64,000 nt of DNA from Pelosinus sp. UFO1 (lineage in GTDB: Bacteria; Bacillota; Negativicutes; DSM-13327). The stretch spans positions 3,464,001 through 3,528,000 of the forward strand of contig NZ_CP008852.1 of assembly GCF_000725345.1 (NCBI RefSeq), read 5' to 3'. A model generated the notes under the pieces. It worked only from the letters and a program-made list of their open reading frames with translations, did no database searches and was not told the DNA's origin. This document shows positions 28,963-37,187 of the stretch, piece by piece (within the stretch, counting starts at the first letter, position 1; every line of letters starts with the position of its first letter). The position numbers were made by a program, and so were the translations under genes.

Positions 28963-30393
28963 TTAAACGTGAGGCGCCGACGTATTATTGTTATCTGTTC
29001 TAGCTGTTGTTCCCTGTAATAGGATTTTCTTCATTTCATCGGCAATTATTTCAGCCTTTGTACCAACAATGACTTGCACACTATTCCCCTTCTGGATAAC
29101 ACCAGCTGCGCCCAATGCCTTGATTTCATTTTCTTTAACCAGGGCAGTATTACGAATTGTTAAACGCAAGCGAGTAATACAAGAGTCTACTGCTTCAATA
29201 TTTTGGTTTCCGCCAAGTTTTTCTACCATACTGAGAGAAAATACACTAATATCGGCAGTATCTAACCTTGCATTATCCCCTTCATCATCAAAACGGCCAG
29301 GAGTAGGAATGTCGAATTTTTTGATAGCCCAGACAAATACTACATAATACAAAGCAGCAAATCCTAAGCCTAGTGGAATCAACATACCTGGTTTCGTTGC
29401 TAATCCCCAGTTTAATAAGTAATCGATTAGACCAGCGGAGAAACCAAAACCGTGTAAAATTCCCATCGAACTTGCAAGGGCCAATGCGAGCCCAGTCATA
29501 ATTGCATGTAAGAAATATAACATAGGAGCTAAGAACATAAACATGAACTCAAGTGGCTCTGTAATACCTGTTAAGAAAGCTGTAAATGCTACTGATAACA
29601 AGGCACCGCCAATTTTCTTACGATTTTCTGGTTTGGCACAAGTGTAAATCGCCAGTGCCGCACCTGGTAAAGCAAACATAAAGATCAAGTAGAATCCAGC
29701 CATGAACCCACCTGCGGTAGGATCTCCAGCAAAGAAGCGGTTCAAATCACCAGTTACCACTTTACCCGTTGCATCAGTATAATTCCCAAAGACAAACCAA
29801 ACAAAGCTATTCAAAATATGATGAAGACCAAAAGGAATTAAGAGTCGATTGAATATCCCAAAGATAAATAAACCAAATGCGCCTGCCCCAATAATCCACT
29901 CACCAATCATATGAATAACGCCTTGGATTGGCCCCCAAATTACTCCAAAGACCCCTGCCATCACAATAGCGGATGCTGCCGTTGCAATAGGGACAAAACG
30001 TCTCCCGGCAAAGAATCCTAAAAAGTCGGGAAGTTTAACATTATAAAATTTATTATACATATACCCAGCGACTAGTCCACTTAAGATACCGCCTAATACA
30101 CTCATGTTCAAATCTGGATTAATAGTTTTGAGACCATTCGTTAACACTAAGTACCCAACAGCTCCTGATAATCCAGATGCACCGCCATTATCGTGAGATA
30201 TACCAATGGCGATACCCATCGCAAATAATAATGCCAAGTTGTCAAAAATCGCCGCACCAGCCTTCATAACAAAAGGAATGTTAAGAACATCTGGAGCACC
30301 AAACCGCAGCAACAAAGCCGCCGCTGGTAATACTGCCACTGGCAGCATGAGTGCCTTGCCTATCTTTTGTAATTTTCCAAACCAATTTCCCAT
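28963..30393 (-). CDS. nagE: PTS N-acetylglucosamine-type EIICB
   Basis: Membrane permease plus EIIB domain, 476 residues. About ten membrane segments lie in residues 10-370, then the EIIB domain has the phospho-Cys in AVDSCITRLRL. The C-terminal EIIA domain present in some NagE proteins is missing; crr at the end of the operon fills that role. The sugar could be GlcNAc and, with murQ in the operon, possibly MurNAc. Confidence 0.88.
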   Translation of the reverse strand: MGNWFGKLQKIGKALMLPVAVLPAAALLLRFGAPDVLNIPFVMKAGAAIFDNLALLFAMGIAIGISHDNGGASGLSGAVGYLVLTNGLKTINPDLNMSVLGGILSGLVAGYMYNKFYNVKLPDFLGFFAGRRFVPIATAASAIVMAGVFGVIWGPIQGVIHMIGEWIIGAGAFGLFIFGIFNRLLIPFGLHHILNSFVWFVFGNYTDATGKVVTGDLNRFFAGDPTAGGFMAGFYLIFMFALPGAALAIYTCAKPENRKKIGGALLSVAFTAFLTGITEPLEFMFMFLAPMLYFLHAIMTGLALALASSMGILHGFGFSAGLIDYLLNWGLATKPGMLIPLGLGFAALYYVVFVWAIKKFDIPTPGRFDDEGDNARLDTADISVFSLSMVEKLGGNQNIEAVDSCITRLRLTIRNTALVKENEIKALGAAGVIQKGNSVQVIVGTKAEIIADEMKKILLQGTTARTDNNNTSAPHV

Positions 30394-30555
30394 AGTTAGA
30401 ACCTCCTATTCGTTTTTTTATATCTTACAAACTAGAAAATGACCTGATATAACGTCCCGCCTCGCTGCAATAAATAAAAGAATGCTTTCTAATAGAAATA
30501 AATCAAATCTGTCATTTTAAAATTTGTACCATATACATATGCTGATTCGTAACAA

Positions 30556-31287
30556 TTATCGATTCAAAGTAATTTCAAATTTATATCGATCGCTCCGATA
30601 AATGGACTTGGTCACTTCAATAGGAATGTTCTTTTTGGCATAGGTCAACCGTGAAAACATTAATGCCAAGGTTTTCTGTTTCACCTGTAACATTTGGCTC
30701 TCATAATCATTCACCAATACAGGCTCAATGGTTTGATTGGCATATTCCACTTGTAAACCAAATTCCTTCTCCAAGATCGTATACAAAGAGTTATTTTCCA
30801 GTAATTCAGCCGTCAAGCCTTCGCAAAGCATGGTTGGCAAATGAGCAGTTTCAATGGCATAGGGTTCCTCATTGACAGATCTTAACCTCGTGATTTCAAA
30901 CACTTCCTGCTGTTCACCGATTTGCAAATCGTGCTGCAGCTTTTTTGTCGCTGGCTTACGTTGAAAGGAAATGATCTTAGTACTGATGCTCATACCACGC
31001 CGCTGCATATCTTCCGTAAAGCCTAACAAATTGTGCAAAGGATGTTTCTCCTTGTTCTTGACAACAAAGGTCCCTTTACCTCGTTCTCGATACAACAGTC
31101 CTTCATTGACCAAACTTGCGATTGCCTTATTGGCCGTCATGCGACTAATGCCGTGGGTTTAACATAATTCCCTTTCCGTTGGCACCACTTCATCTGCTTT
31201 TAATTCTTCATTTTCTATCATCTCAGAAATTATATTTTTCAATTGATAATATAATGGTATTGGTGAATCTTTATCAACTTTCTTCAT
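30556..31287 (-). pseudogene. nagR: GntR/UTRA repressor (NagR/YvoA-like) with an in-frame TAA stop
   Basis: Reading from an ATG at 31287 (after AGGTGGG) gives a GntR winged helix, PIPLYYQLKNII...VPTERELC. A TAA at 31161-31159 follows, and the same frame continues as THGISRMTANKAIASL and a complete UTRA effector domain to 30556. Around 243 codons in all, normal for NagR. A single base change of a sense codon such as GAA, CAA or AAA would explain it. The stop falls inside the DNA-binding domain, so no working repressor is expected unless the stop is a sequencing error or is suppressed. It lies upstream of nagE. Confidence 0.88.
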
Positions 31288-31336
31288 AGTTTCCCACCTT
31301 TTACTGCTGCTATTTGAAACGTCACCTAGTTGACAT

Positions 31337-31387
31337 GTTGTATATACATCTATACCTGTATTATACCATCCTCTTGAAATGTTGCAA
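31337..31387 (-). promoter_or_regulatory. Promoter and possible operator of the nagR remnant
   Basis: TTGCAA (31382-31387), 16-bp spacer, TATAAT (31360-31365) on the minus strand. Directly downstream lies GGTATAGATGTATATACAAC (31337-31356), which resembles the GGTATAGA-type sites bound by NagR/YvoA regulators. A related TATATGGTACA occurs near 30525 before nagE. Confidence 0.5.
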
Positions 31388-31479
31388 GACATTTTGTATT
31401 TTCCCTGTGATTAACTTGTGATAATGTCACTATGTAAATAAGAAAAACGCTACGCGTCCTTTTAAAAGATAGACGTTTT

Positions 31480-31630
31480 GAAACACAAAGACACAAAGCC
31501 GCTTACGCGGACACGGAGAACACAGAGGGGTAGAATAAAAATGTCTTTGTGTTCTTTGTGCATCTTTGTGTTCTCTGTGTTTAACGTACTCTTTTGTGTG
31601 CTGCACCGCAGCATTGCGTCTTTGTGGTTC
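31480..31630. repeat. ACCACAAAG-type palindromic repeat, copy 4 (long form)
   Basis: Ends GAAACACAAAGACACAAAGC and GTCTTTGTGGTTC, with an extra CTTTGTGTTCTTTGTG tract inside. The flank AAGAAAAACGCTACGCGTCC matches that of copy 2 at 6750. Confidence 0.8.
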
Positions 31631-31676
31631 AATGGTTTTACCCCAAAAAACTTATACTTTCTGATTCCGAGAAAAA

Positions 31677-31699
31677 GACGAACCTTTGTCAGGTTCGTC
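31677..31699 (-). terminator. Terminator of nrdG
   Basis: GACGAACCT/AGGTTCGTC with a five-base loop, then TTTTTC on the minus strand; nine bases past the nrdG stop. Confidence 0.85.
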
Positions 31700-31707
31700 C
31701 AAAAACT

Positions 31708-32199
31708 CTATGCAAATAATACAACGGAGCCTTGCCGTAAGCTGGCTGGCACATCGATAACACGCTGATTGGCTGATCCCTTGAACACCAAATCATAACT
31801 CTTCAATGCCAAATCAAACTTTCCATCAATCAATACATCAATGTACTGCAAAAATTGTAAACAGTCTGGTTTCTTGATGAGTTCCTCAAAGGTAAAGCCA
31901 GTGTAACACCAGATATTCACACCTCTTGCTTTTAACTGCTCTGCCACTGCGGCGCAGCTAACTGGCTGCATCATAGGCTCGCCACCAGAAAAGGTGACCC
32001 CTGACTGCAACTGTACCTTAACAATAGACTCAACCAATTCATCAACCTCTTGTTCAAAACCAGCAATAAAATTCTGGGTATCAGGATTATGGCAGCCTTC
32101 GCAGTTATGAGGACACCCCTGACACCAAATGACCGTTCTCAAACCCTTGCCATCCACAACCGAATCTATGGTTATGGGCGACGCCAAACGAATTTTCAT
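31708..32199 (-). CDS. nrdG: Anaerobic ribonucleotide reductase activating protein
   Basis: Radical-SAM enzyme that installs the glycyl radical on NrdD. The cluster motif C-x3-C-x2-C is in GCPHNCEGCHNP, and the SAM-binding GGE motif is in TFSGGEPM. 163 residues, normal size. nrdD is not next to it in this window; the nearest upstream gene is a PC4-like protein. Confidence 0.92.
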   Translation of the reverse strand: MKIRLASPITIDSVVDGKGLRTVIWCQGCPHNCEGCHNPDTQNFIAGFEQEVDELVESIVKVQLQSGVTFSGGEPMMQPVSCAAVAEQLKARGVNIWCYTGFTFEELIKKPDCLQFLQYIDVLIDGKFDLALKSYDLVFKGSANQRVIDVPASLRQGSVVLFA

Positions 32200-32270
32200 T
32201 GTTATTACCTCGATTCAACCCTATAAATTACGAATGATATAAGTATAAAACCTTCTTCTTACTATTCATT

Positions 32271-32477
32271 TTACAATAGTTCTTTCAACTTCGCCATTTC
32301 TTCTTTGGACAAGGTAATACCCTTCCCCATTTTCTCATGATCTGGTGACCATTCCCGAATATCATACTTGGGTGGTTTCTCATTCCAACTTACGAGATTC
32401 AGTTCCTTCGTCCAGCCCTTGGCTGATTCCGATAACACTCCGATGTGTTCCGTGATTTCAAACTTAATTTCCGCCAT
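32271..32477 (-). CDS. YdbC/PC4-family single-stranded nucleic acid binding protein
   Basis: A 68-residue protein recognised as the bacterial homologue of transcription coactivator PC4. It has an N-terminal beta meander (FEITEHIGVLSES..GWTKELNLVSWN), a W-N-proline loop (NEKPPKYDIREWSPDH), and a short C-terminal helix (GITLSKEEMAKLKELL). It binds single-stranded nucleic acid, probably in the cytoplasm. The start has AGGAGG. Confidence 0.85.
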   Translation of the reverse strand: MAEIKFEITEHIGVLSESAKGWTKELNLVSWNEKPPKYDIREWSPDHEKMGKGITLSKEEMAKLKELL

Positions 32478-32509
32478 GTAAATTCCTCCTACCGATTACA
32501 ATTTCTCAA

Positions 32510-32908
32510 TTAGATCTCCATTCTCTTTTTGATCTGTTCTTTCAACTCATTAAATTCACACACATATTCTGTGATAATTTTACTACATATTTCGATTGCC
32601 GCTTGTTCATTATATATATGGGCAGTGGTGTTTCTATCATTTAACATAACCAGCCATACTTCATCTTTTTCTATCAGCCCTGCAGAAAACGCTTCACGAA
32701 GTACTGTTTTGGGAGAATTAAGACCTGTAAGTCCTTCCTCATCAAAGATAGTTTTCAGTGTTTTCCAAGCAAGCTCAAAAATAAATTCAAAACGTTGAAT
32801 TAAGCCATCCCGCACCAAATCATTTGTCTGGTCAAATTTCATAATACCATCATTTAATCTGTTGAGTGCATTCTTATAGTTCTCAAATTTTTGCTTATAA
32901 TCGCTCAT
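32510..32908 (-). CDS. HEPT-domain toxin, HI0074/nucleotidyltransferase-substrate-binding family
   Basis: A 132-residue all-alpha protein with the HEPN ribonuclease motif R-x4-H-x-Y (RNTTAHIY, about residue 100). It is the usual partner of MNT nucleotidyltransferases in the HEPT-MNT toxin-antitoxin type. The ATG at 32908 lies inside the end of the upstream gene (14-base overlap), so the two are translationally coupled. Confidence 0.88.
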   Translation of the reverse strand: MSDYKQKFENYKNALNRLNDGIMKFDQTNDLVRDGLIQRFEFIFELAWKTLKTIFDEEGLTGLNSPKTVLREAFSAGLIEKDEVWLVMLNDRNTTAHIYNEQAAIEICSKIITEYVCEFNELKEQIKKRMEI

Positions 32909-33194
32909 AGATAACCACACCTTCTTTTTCTATATTCTCTACTAATTTAATGTCGGTATGATCGTTTATAAAAACTACATCTATTTTAAAAAGCGTTGCA
33001 AGATCATCAATGTCACTGGAAAAATATCCTTTGCTCATAAATTCCGGCAAAGGGTACACTGCAAGATCAATATCACTAGTTGATTTGTTATCACCTCTTG
33101 CCCGTGAGCCAAAAAGAACAATTCGACTAATTGCATATTTTTCACCAATAGCCTGTATTGAATGAATAAGTGTCTCATTCAATGCACAAATCAT
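32895..33194 (-). CDS. MNT-domain nucleotidyltransferase (antitoxin)
   Basis: A 99-residue minimal nucleotidyltransferase with the exact GS-x10-D-x-D motif (GSRARGDNKSTSDID). In this system type the MNT protein AMPylates and silences the HEPT ribonuclease. It comes first, as is common. The AAGGAAG ribosome site supports the start. Confidence 0.9.
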   Translation of the reverse strand: MICALNETLIHSIQAIGEKYAISRIVLFGSRARGDNKSTSDIDLAVYPLPEFMSKGYFSSDIDDLATLFKIDVVFINDHTDIKLVENIEKEGVVIYERL

Positions 33195-33298
33195 TTAGAT
33201 CATTCTTCCTTTCGGCAAAGCCCTATTCTTACTTTTTTATAGTTCACTGTTATTATTGAAATATCCCCTTTAACTAGGAGCTTATTTATCAGTATATC

Positions 33299-33329
33299 CG
33301 TAAATAGGTCTATTGTACCCCTATTTACG
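33299..33329. terminator. Hairpin overlapping the stop of the 38-residue ORF
   Basis: CGTAAATAGG/CCTATTTACG with an 11-base loop. It includes the stop codon of the small gene at 33321. T-rich only on the plus side, so its direction of action is uncertain. Confidence 0.5.
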
Positions 33330-33437
33330 TTTCTTCCTATACTCGCATGACCCTATCGTAATTCCAATTGAAATGATCCAAAATAATATGCTCCACGGCG
33401 AATTCATTAACTCCGTAGTTTCTCTTGGCATCCACAT
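33321..33437 (-). CDS. Small membrane peptide, 38 residues
   Basis: Minus strand, ATG at 33437, seven bases after GGAGGT. The product starts MWMPRETTELMNSPW, continues with one hydrophobic helix (ILFWIISIGITIGS, about residues 17-30) and ends in the basic tail CEYRKKRK. The strong ribosome site, single membrane helix with positive-inside tail, and abutting hairpin make it look like a real small gene. It is upstream of, and separated by a terminator from, cadA. Function unknown. Confidence 0.65.
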   Translation of the reverse strand: MWMPRETTELMNSPWSILFWIISIGITIGSCEYRKKRK

Positions 33438-33490
33438 GTTAGGACCTCCAAAAAGCTTCCTTTTATTTTATTTAGTTCCCTTACAACGCA

Positions 33491-33531
33491 AAAAGTCCTG
33501 CTACATTCATACAGAATGTAACAGGACTTTT
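33491..33531 (-). terminator. Terminator of cadCA
   Basis: AAAAGTCCTG(C)TACATTC/GAATGTA(A)CAGGACTTTT, followed on the minus strand by TGCG; eight bases past the cadA stop. The long stem is characteristic of a terminator. Confidence 0.78.
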
Positions 33532-33538
33532 ACTAGTA

Positions 33539-36085
33539 TTACCTGAGTTTGCGCATCAAGCGCATGCCGTTTAAGGTTACCAGTATGGAAGAACCCATAT
33601 CGGCAAATACGGCAAGCCATAGGTTGACATACCCGGCAAAAGTGAGGATGACGAAGACAATTTTGATTAAGATGGCAAAGCCAATGTTTTGCTTAATAAT
33701 CGCTACTGTCTTGCGGCTCAGTTTGATAAGATAAGCAAGTTTTCCAAGATCATCGGACATGAGGGCAATATCTGCTGTCTCAAGAGCAGTATCCGAACCT
33801 GCTACCCCCATGGCAATCCCAATATTGGCTACTGCTAAGGCGGGAGCGTCGTTTACACCATCACCGACCATGGCTACACTGCCATATTCCTTAATGATCT
33901 TTTTGACTGCGTTTACTTTATCTTCTGGCAGCAACTCACTGTAGAAGGAGTCAAGCTTTAACTTCTCAGCGATAGAACCAGCTACGTTCTGGTTATCGCC
34001 TGTCAGCATGGCCACGTGTTTAATTCCGGCTTTGCGCAATGCCTCAATGGCATTGGCACTGTTATGACGAAGGGTATCCGCAACAGCGATCATACCTAGA
34101 ATCCTTTCTTTGGTTCCCATCAGCATTACTGTTTTACCTTCTTGCTGGAGCGCCATGACAGCTTGTTCATACTGAGATTGTTCTAAACCTAATTCTTCAA
34201 ACAAACGCTGGTTCCCAATATATACTGTTTTTCCATCAACATCCGCTTGTGCGCCAAGACCAACTAATGCCGTGAAATTCGCGATTGGCTTTAAGGTAAG
34301 ACCCTTTGCCTTTTCTACGATAGCGGCTGCCAAAGGATGTTCCGACAATTTTTCAATCGAAGCAGCGGTAGCTAAGAAGTCTTCCTCGGTAATACCATCT
34401 GCTGGCATAATGTCAGTGACAACCGGACGTCCATAGGTTAACGTACCCGTCTTATCAAAAGCGATAGACTGAATCGCACCCATCTCCTCAAGATAGGCCC
34501 CCCCTTTGATCAATACACCGTTTCTGGATGAATTCCCAATAGCGGATACGATAGAAACAGGGGTTGAAATGACCAGAGCGCAAGGGCAAGAGATGACGAG
34601 AAGTACAAGCCCTTTATAAAACCAGGGAGCAAACGCCTGACTAAAGAACAGCCAAGGAATCACCATAATACCGACAGCAGCAATCAAAACGATAGGCGTG
34701 TAATATTTGGAGAAAACATCAATGAATTGCTGGGATGGAGCCTTCTGGGCCTGTGCCTCCTCCACCAAGTGCATGATTTTGGCAAGGGTAGAATCGGAGG
34801 CTATTTTCGTAACTTCAATTTCTAGCGCTCCATGCTCATTCACAGTACCTGCATATACGGTGTCGCCAGCCGTTTTCTCAACAGGTATGGATTCCCCTGT
34901 AATGGTAGCTTGGTTTACTGCCGAAATCCCTTCTCTTACAACACCATCCATCGGGATTCTTTCACCAGGTTTTACAATAACAAGATCACCGACCACAATC
35001 TCCTCAATGGGTAACCTTAGCTCTTCATTGTCCCTAAGAACGATCGCTTCCGGTGGAGCCAGTTCCATCAAAGCCCGTATGGATTGCCGAGTTTTATCCA
35101 TTGTATAGGTTTGCAGAGTATTACCAAAGGAGAACAGAAAGGCTACTGTAGCACCTTCGGCCCATTCACCAATCACGGATGCACCGATGATCGCTACCGT
35201 CATAAGAAAATTCATATCAAAAGTCAACGAGCGCAGGCCATAAAAACCACTTTTCGCTGTATGATAACCACCAATGATCGCTGTCACAATATACAAAGGA
35301 ATGATTACACTATCACTGACACCAAACCATTCCATTATTGTCGCTGCTACAAGGAGTATACCAGATACAACTGTTGTTTGGGTTCGTCGATTGGTCCACC
35401 AGGTAGCCTTATTGTCTAGGGATTGATTCCCCTTACCTTCCCGCTTTGCATTATACCCAGCTTGCTCAACTGTCTTAATAATCTCTGCTTCACTTATCGT
35501 ATGTTCTATGATAAGTTTGCTTGTGGCGAAATTAACCTGTGCAGAATGAACCCCTGACAGGGAAAGAAGTCTTTTTTCTAACGTTGCGGCACAGTCGGCG
35601 CAATCAAGACCCGATACGATAAAGACTGTCTTACGAAGACCTGATCCTACTGTCGCAAGTGTTGCCGAATAGCCAAAGCCACTAACGGCTTTCGTGATAT
35701 GATCTGTATCCACCATACTACCATCATAGGTAACTTTCATTTTGGCGGATGCAAAAATCACTTGGGCAGTAACTACACCCTTGATTTTCTTAATGCCCTT
35801 TTCCAGTTTGGCAGCGCAATCTCCGCAATCTAGCCCCTCAATGGCATAATTGTTTGTTACCATATTCCCGCCCTCTACAGAGGCGCAACAATTACAGCCT
35901 TCGTCAGACTGGGGTTTTGCTTGCGGTAAGCTCTCACTATCAGTACAGCAGCCACAACTAGCTGCCGCAACCTGTTCAACCGTTTCCGCCTGTTCAGTAC
36001 AGCAACCGCAACTGGAAGCTGCAACGGATTCTATCACTTCGCCAGAGCAACAGCCACTCTGACAACTACTCTCTTTCTTCGTCAT
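33539..36085 (-). CDS. cadA: Heavy-metal P1B-type ATPase (Cd/Zn/Pb exporter)
   Basis: 848 residues. Two heavy-metal-associated domains (Cys87/Cys90 in GLDCGDC; Cys162/Cys165 in GLDCADC). Then eight membrane helices with the metal-channel CPC at 500-502, TGES at 396-399 and the phosphorylated Asp544 in DKTGTLT. CPC with the cadC regulator next door points to Cd, Zn or Pb. Unusual is the first 74 residues, with Cys-rich runs (CGCC twice, GCNCC, GCC) that look like extra metal sites; translation could alternatively start at Met75. It follows cadC by 11 bp. Confidence 0.94.
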   Translation of the reverse strand: MTKKESSCQSGCCSGEVIESVAASSCGCCTEQAETVEQVAAASCGCCTDSESLPQAKPQSDEGCNCCASVEGGNMVTNNYAIEGLDCGDCAAKLEKGIKKIKGVVTAQVIFASAKMKVTYDGSMVDTDHITKAVSGFGYSATLATVGSGLRKTVFIVSGLDCADCAATLEKRLLSLSGVHSAQVNFATSKLIIEHTISEAEIIKTVEQAGYNAKREGKGNQSLDNKATWWTNRRTQTTVVSGILLVAATIMEWFGVSDSVIIPLYIVTAIIGGYHTAKSGFYGLRSLTFDMNFLMTVAIIGASVIGEWAEGATVAFLFSFGNTLQTYTMDKTRQSIRALMELAPPEAIVLRDNEELRLPIEEIVVGDLVIVKPGERIPMDGVVREGISAVNQATITGESIPVEKTAGDTVYAGTVNEHGALEIEVTKIASDSTLAKIMHLVEEAQAQKAPSQQFIDVFSKYYTPIVLIAAVGIMVIPWLFFSQAFAPWFYKGLVLLVISCPCALVISTPVSIVSAIGNSSRNGVLIKGGAYLEEMGAIQSIAFDKTGTLTYGRPVVTDIMPADGITEEDFLATAASIEKLSEHPLAAAIVEKAKGLTLKPIANFTALVGLGAQADVDGKTVYIGNQRLFEELGLEQSQYEQAVMALQQEGKTVMLMGTKERILGMIAVADTLRHNSANAIEALRKAGIKHVAMLTGDNQNVAGSIAEKLKLDSFYSELLPEDKVNAVKKIIKEYGSVAMVGDGVNDAPALAVANIGIAMGVAGSDTALETADIALMSDDLGKLAYLIKLSRKTVAIIKQNIGFAILIKIVFVILTFAGYVNLWLAVFADMGSSILVTLNGMRLMRKLR

Positions 36086-36096
36086 CCCACGGCCTC

Positions 36097-36465
36097 CTAT
36101 CTATGTTGAATATGTTCAATACATTGGGAGAGTAATAGGCCAATATGCCCATCATCTAGGGAATACCAAGCCATCTTGCCCTCCTTACGGTACTTGACTA
36201 GACGGGCACTTCTTAATAAGCGCAGTTGATGAGAAACAGCAGACTGGCCCATTTCAACAACTGCTGCTAAATCACAAACACAAAGTTCTCTTTTGGATAA
36301 TGCATGCAGCATCTTCACTCTCGTTGTATCCCCCAATAATTTAAAGGATTCAGCGACCTGTTGGGCTTCTATATCTGGAATGGCTTCCTTCTTCGCTACA
36401 CATATTACTTGCGGATGTTCACACAATTGCTCACACGTATCAATTGTACAATTAGCATCAGACAT
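36097..36465 (-). CDS. cadC: ArsR/SmtB-family metal-sensing repressor CadC
   Basis: A 122-residue winged-helix repressor. The ELCVCDL metal motif sits in the recognition region, extra Cys residues are at the N terminus (CTIDTCEQLCEHPQVIC), and a dimer-interface alpha-5 type DxH...H pair is present (DDGHIGLLLSQCIEHIQH). This combination is typical of Cd/Pb/Zn sensors. It is first in the cadCA operon, and its operator lies 15 bp upstream. Confidence 0.92.
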   Translation of the reverse strand: MSDANCTIDTCEQLCEHPQVICVAKKEAIPDIEAQQVAESFKLLGDTTRVKMLHALSKRELCVCDLAAVVEMGQSAVSHQLRLLRSARLVKYRKEGKMAWYSLDDGHIGLLLSQCIEHIQHR

Positions 36466-36479
36466 TACGTTATACCTCC

Positions 36480-36505
36480 AACATATGAATACCTGTTCAT
36501 ATGTT
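36480..36505. promoter_or_regulatory. CadC operator palindrome
   Basis: AACATATGAA-TACCTG-TTCATATGTT, a perfect 10-6-10 inverted repeat of the ArsR/SmtB type. It lies between the -10-like TATAAT (minus strand, about 36505-36511) and the cadC ribosome site. Confidence 0.82.
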
Positions 36506-36627
36506 ATTATATGTCATGTTTCTTAAAAAGTACATAGTAATATTTAGATTTTTAGAGATAAAAGAAAAAATCACCACAGAGCTACTACTCCATAGTGATT
36601 TAGAACTTCCATTCACCTAGTTTTCCC

Positions 36628-37137
36628 TTATCTATTGTTCAAAATATCCTGGACAAAATCATACAAGTTACCACCTGAAAACAGATATCCGGGGATCCCA
36701 GCTCCCTTGGCTGCGTCAAGATCCCGCTGCATATCACCAATTAGAAAAGAAGCACTTAGATCAACGGGCCATTCCTGGCAAGCTTGCCCAATGAGTCCTG
36801 GTAAAGGCTTACGGCAATTGCAAACTGTAGAATACGGTTCTATGATCCCTTCTGGATGATGAGGGCAGAAGTAAAAAGAATGAATGACAGCTTCCTGCTT
36901 TTCCACCTCGTCTGCCATATAGCTATGGAATTCATACACATCTTCTTCTTGAAAATAGCCTCTGGCAATACCGCTTTGGTTGGTAACAACAAAGACAAAA
37001 TAGCCCTTATCATTCAACAGCTTGATAGCATCTATCGCCCCAGGCATCCATACCATTTCTTCCCGCTTGGAAATATAGCCTTTGTCTACATTCAGTACCC
37101 CATCACGATCAAAAAATACAGCTGGCTGTTTCTTCAC
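36628..37137 (-). CDS. GmhB-like HAD phosphatase (histidinol-phosphatase/heptose-bisphosphate phosphatase family)
   Basis: A 169-residue HAD enzyme with the DRDGVLN motif (FFDRDGVLN), TNQSG motif II, and the zinc-binding CPHHPEG...CNCRKP loop that marks the GmhB branch. The GDMQRDLDAA motif IV is intact. GmhB removes the 1- or 7-phosphate of glycero-manno-heptose bisphosphate. Here it stands next to a GatZ-like gene and a fructose-type PTS, so its real substrate may be another sugar bisphosphate. The start is a GTG behind GGGAGGG. Confidence 0.85.
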   Translation of the reverse strand: MKKQPAVFFDRDGVLNVDKGYISKREEMVWMPGAIDAIKLLNDKGYFVFVVTNQSGIARGYFQEEDVYEFHSYMADEVEKQEAVIHSFYFCPHHPEGIIEPYSTVCNCRKPLPGLIGQACQEWPVDLSASFLIGDMQRDLDAAKGAGIPGYLFSGGNLYDFVQDILNNR

Positions 37138-37187
37138 ACCCTCACCCTCCCACTCTTAAAGCTCATAGTTTTAGCAACATATCAATT

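Noticed and set aside
33313-33546. 77-codon plus-strand frame before cadA
   Set aside because: It overlaps the cadA terminator and the better-supported minus-strand 38-residue gene.
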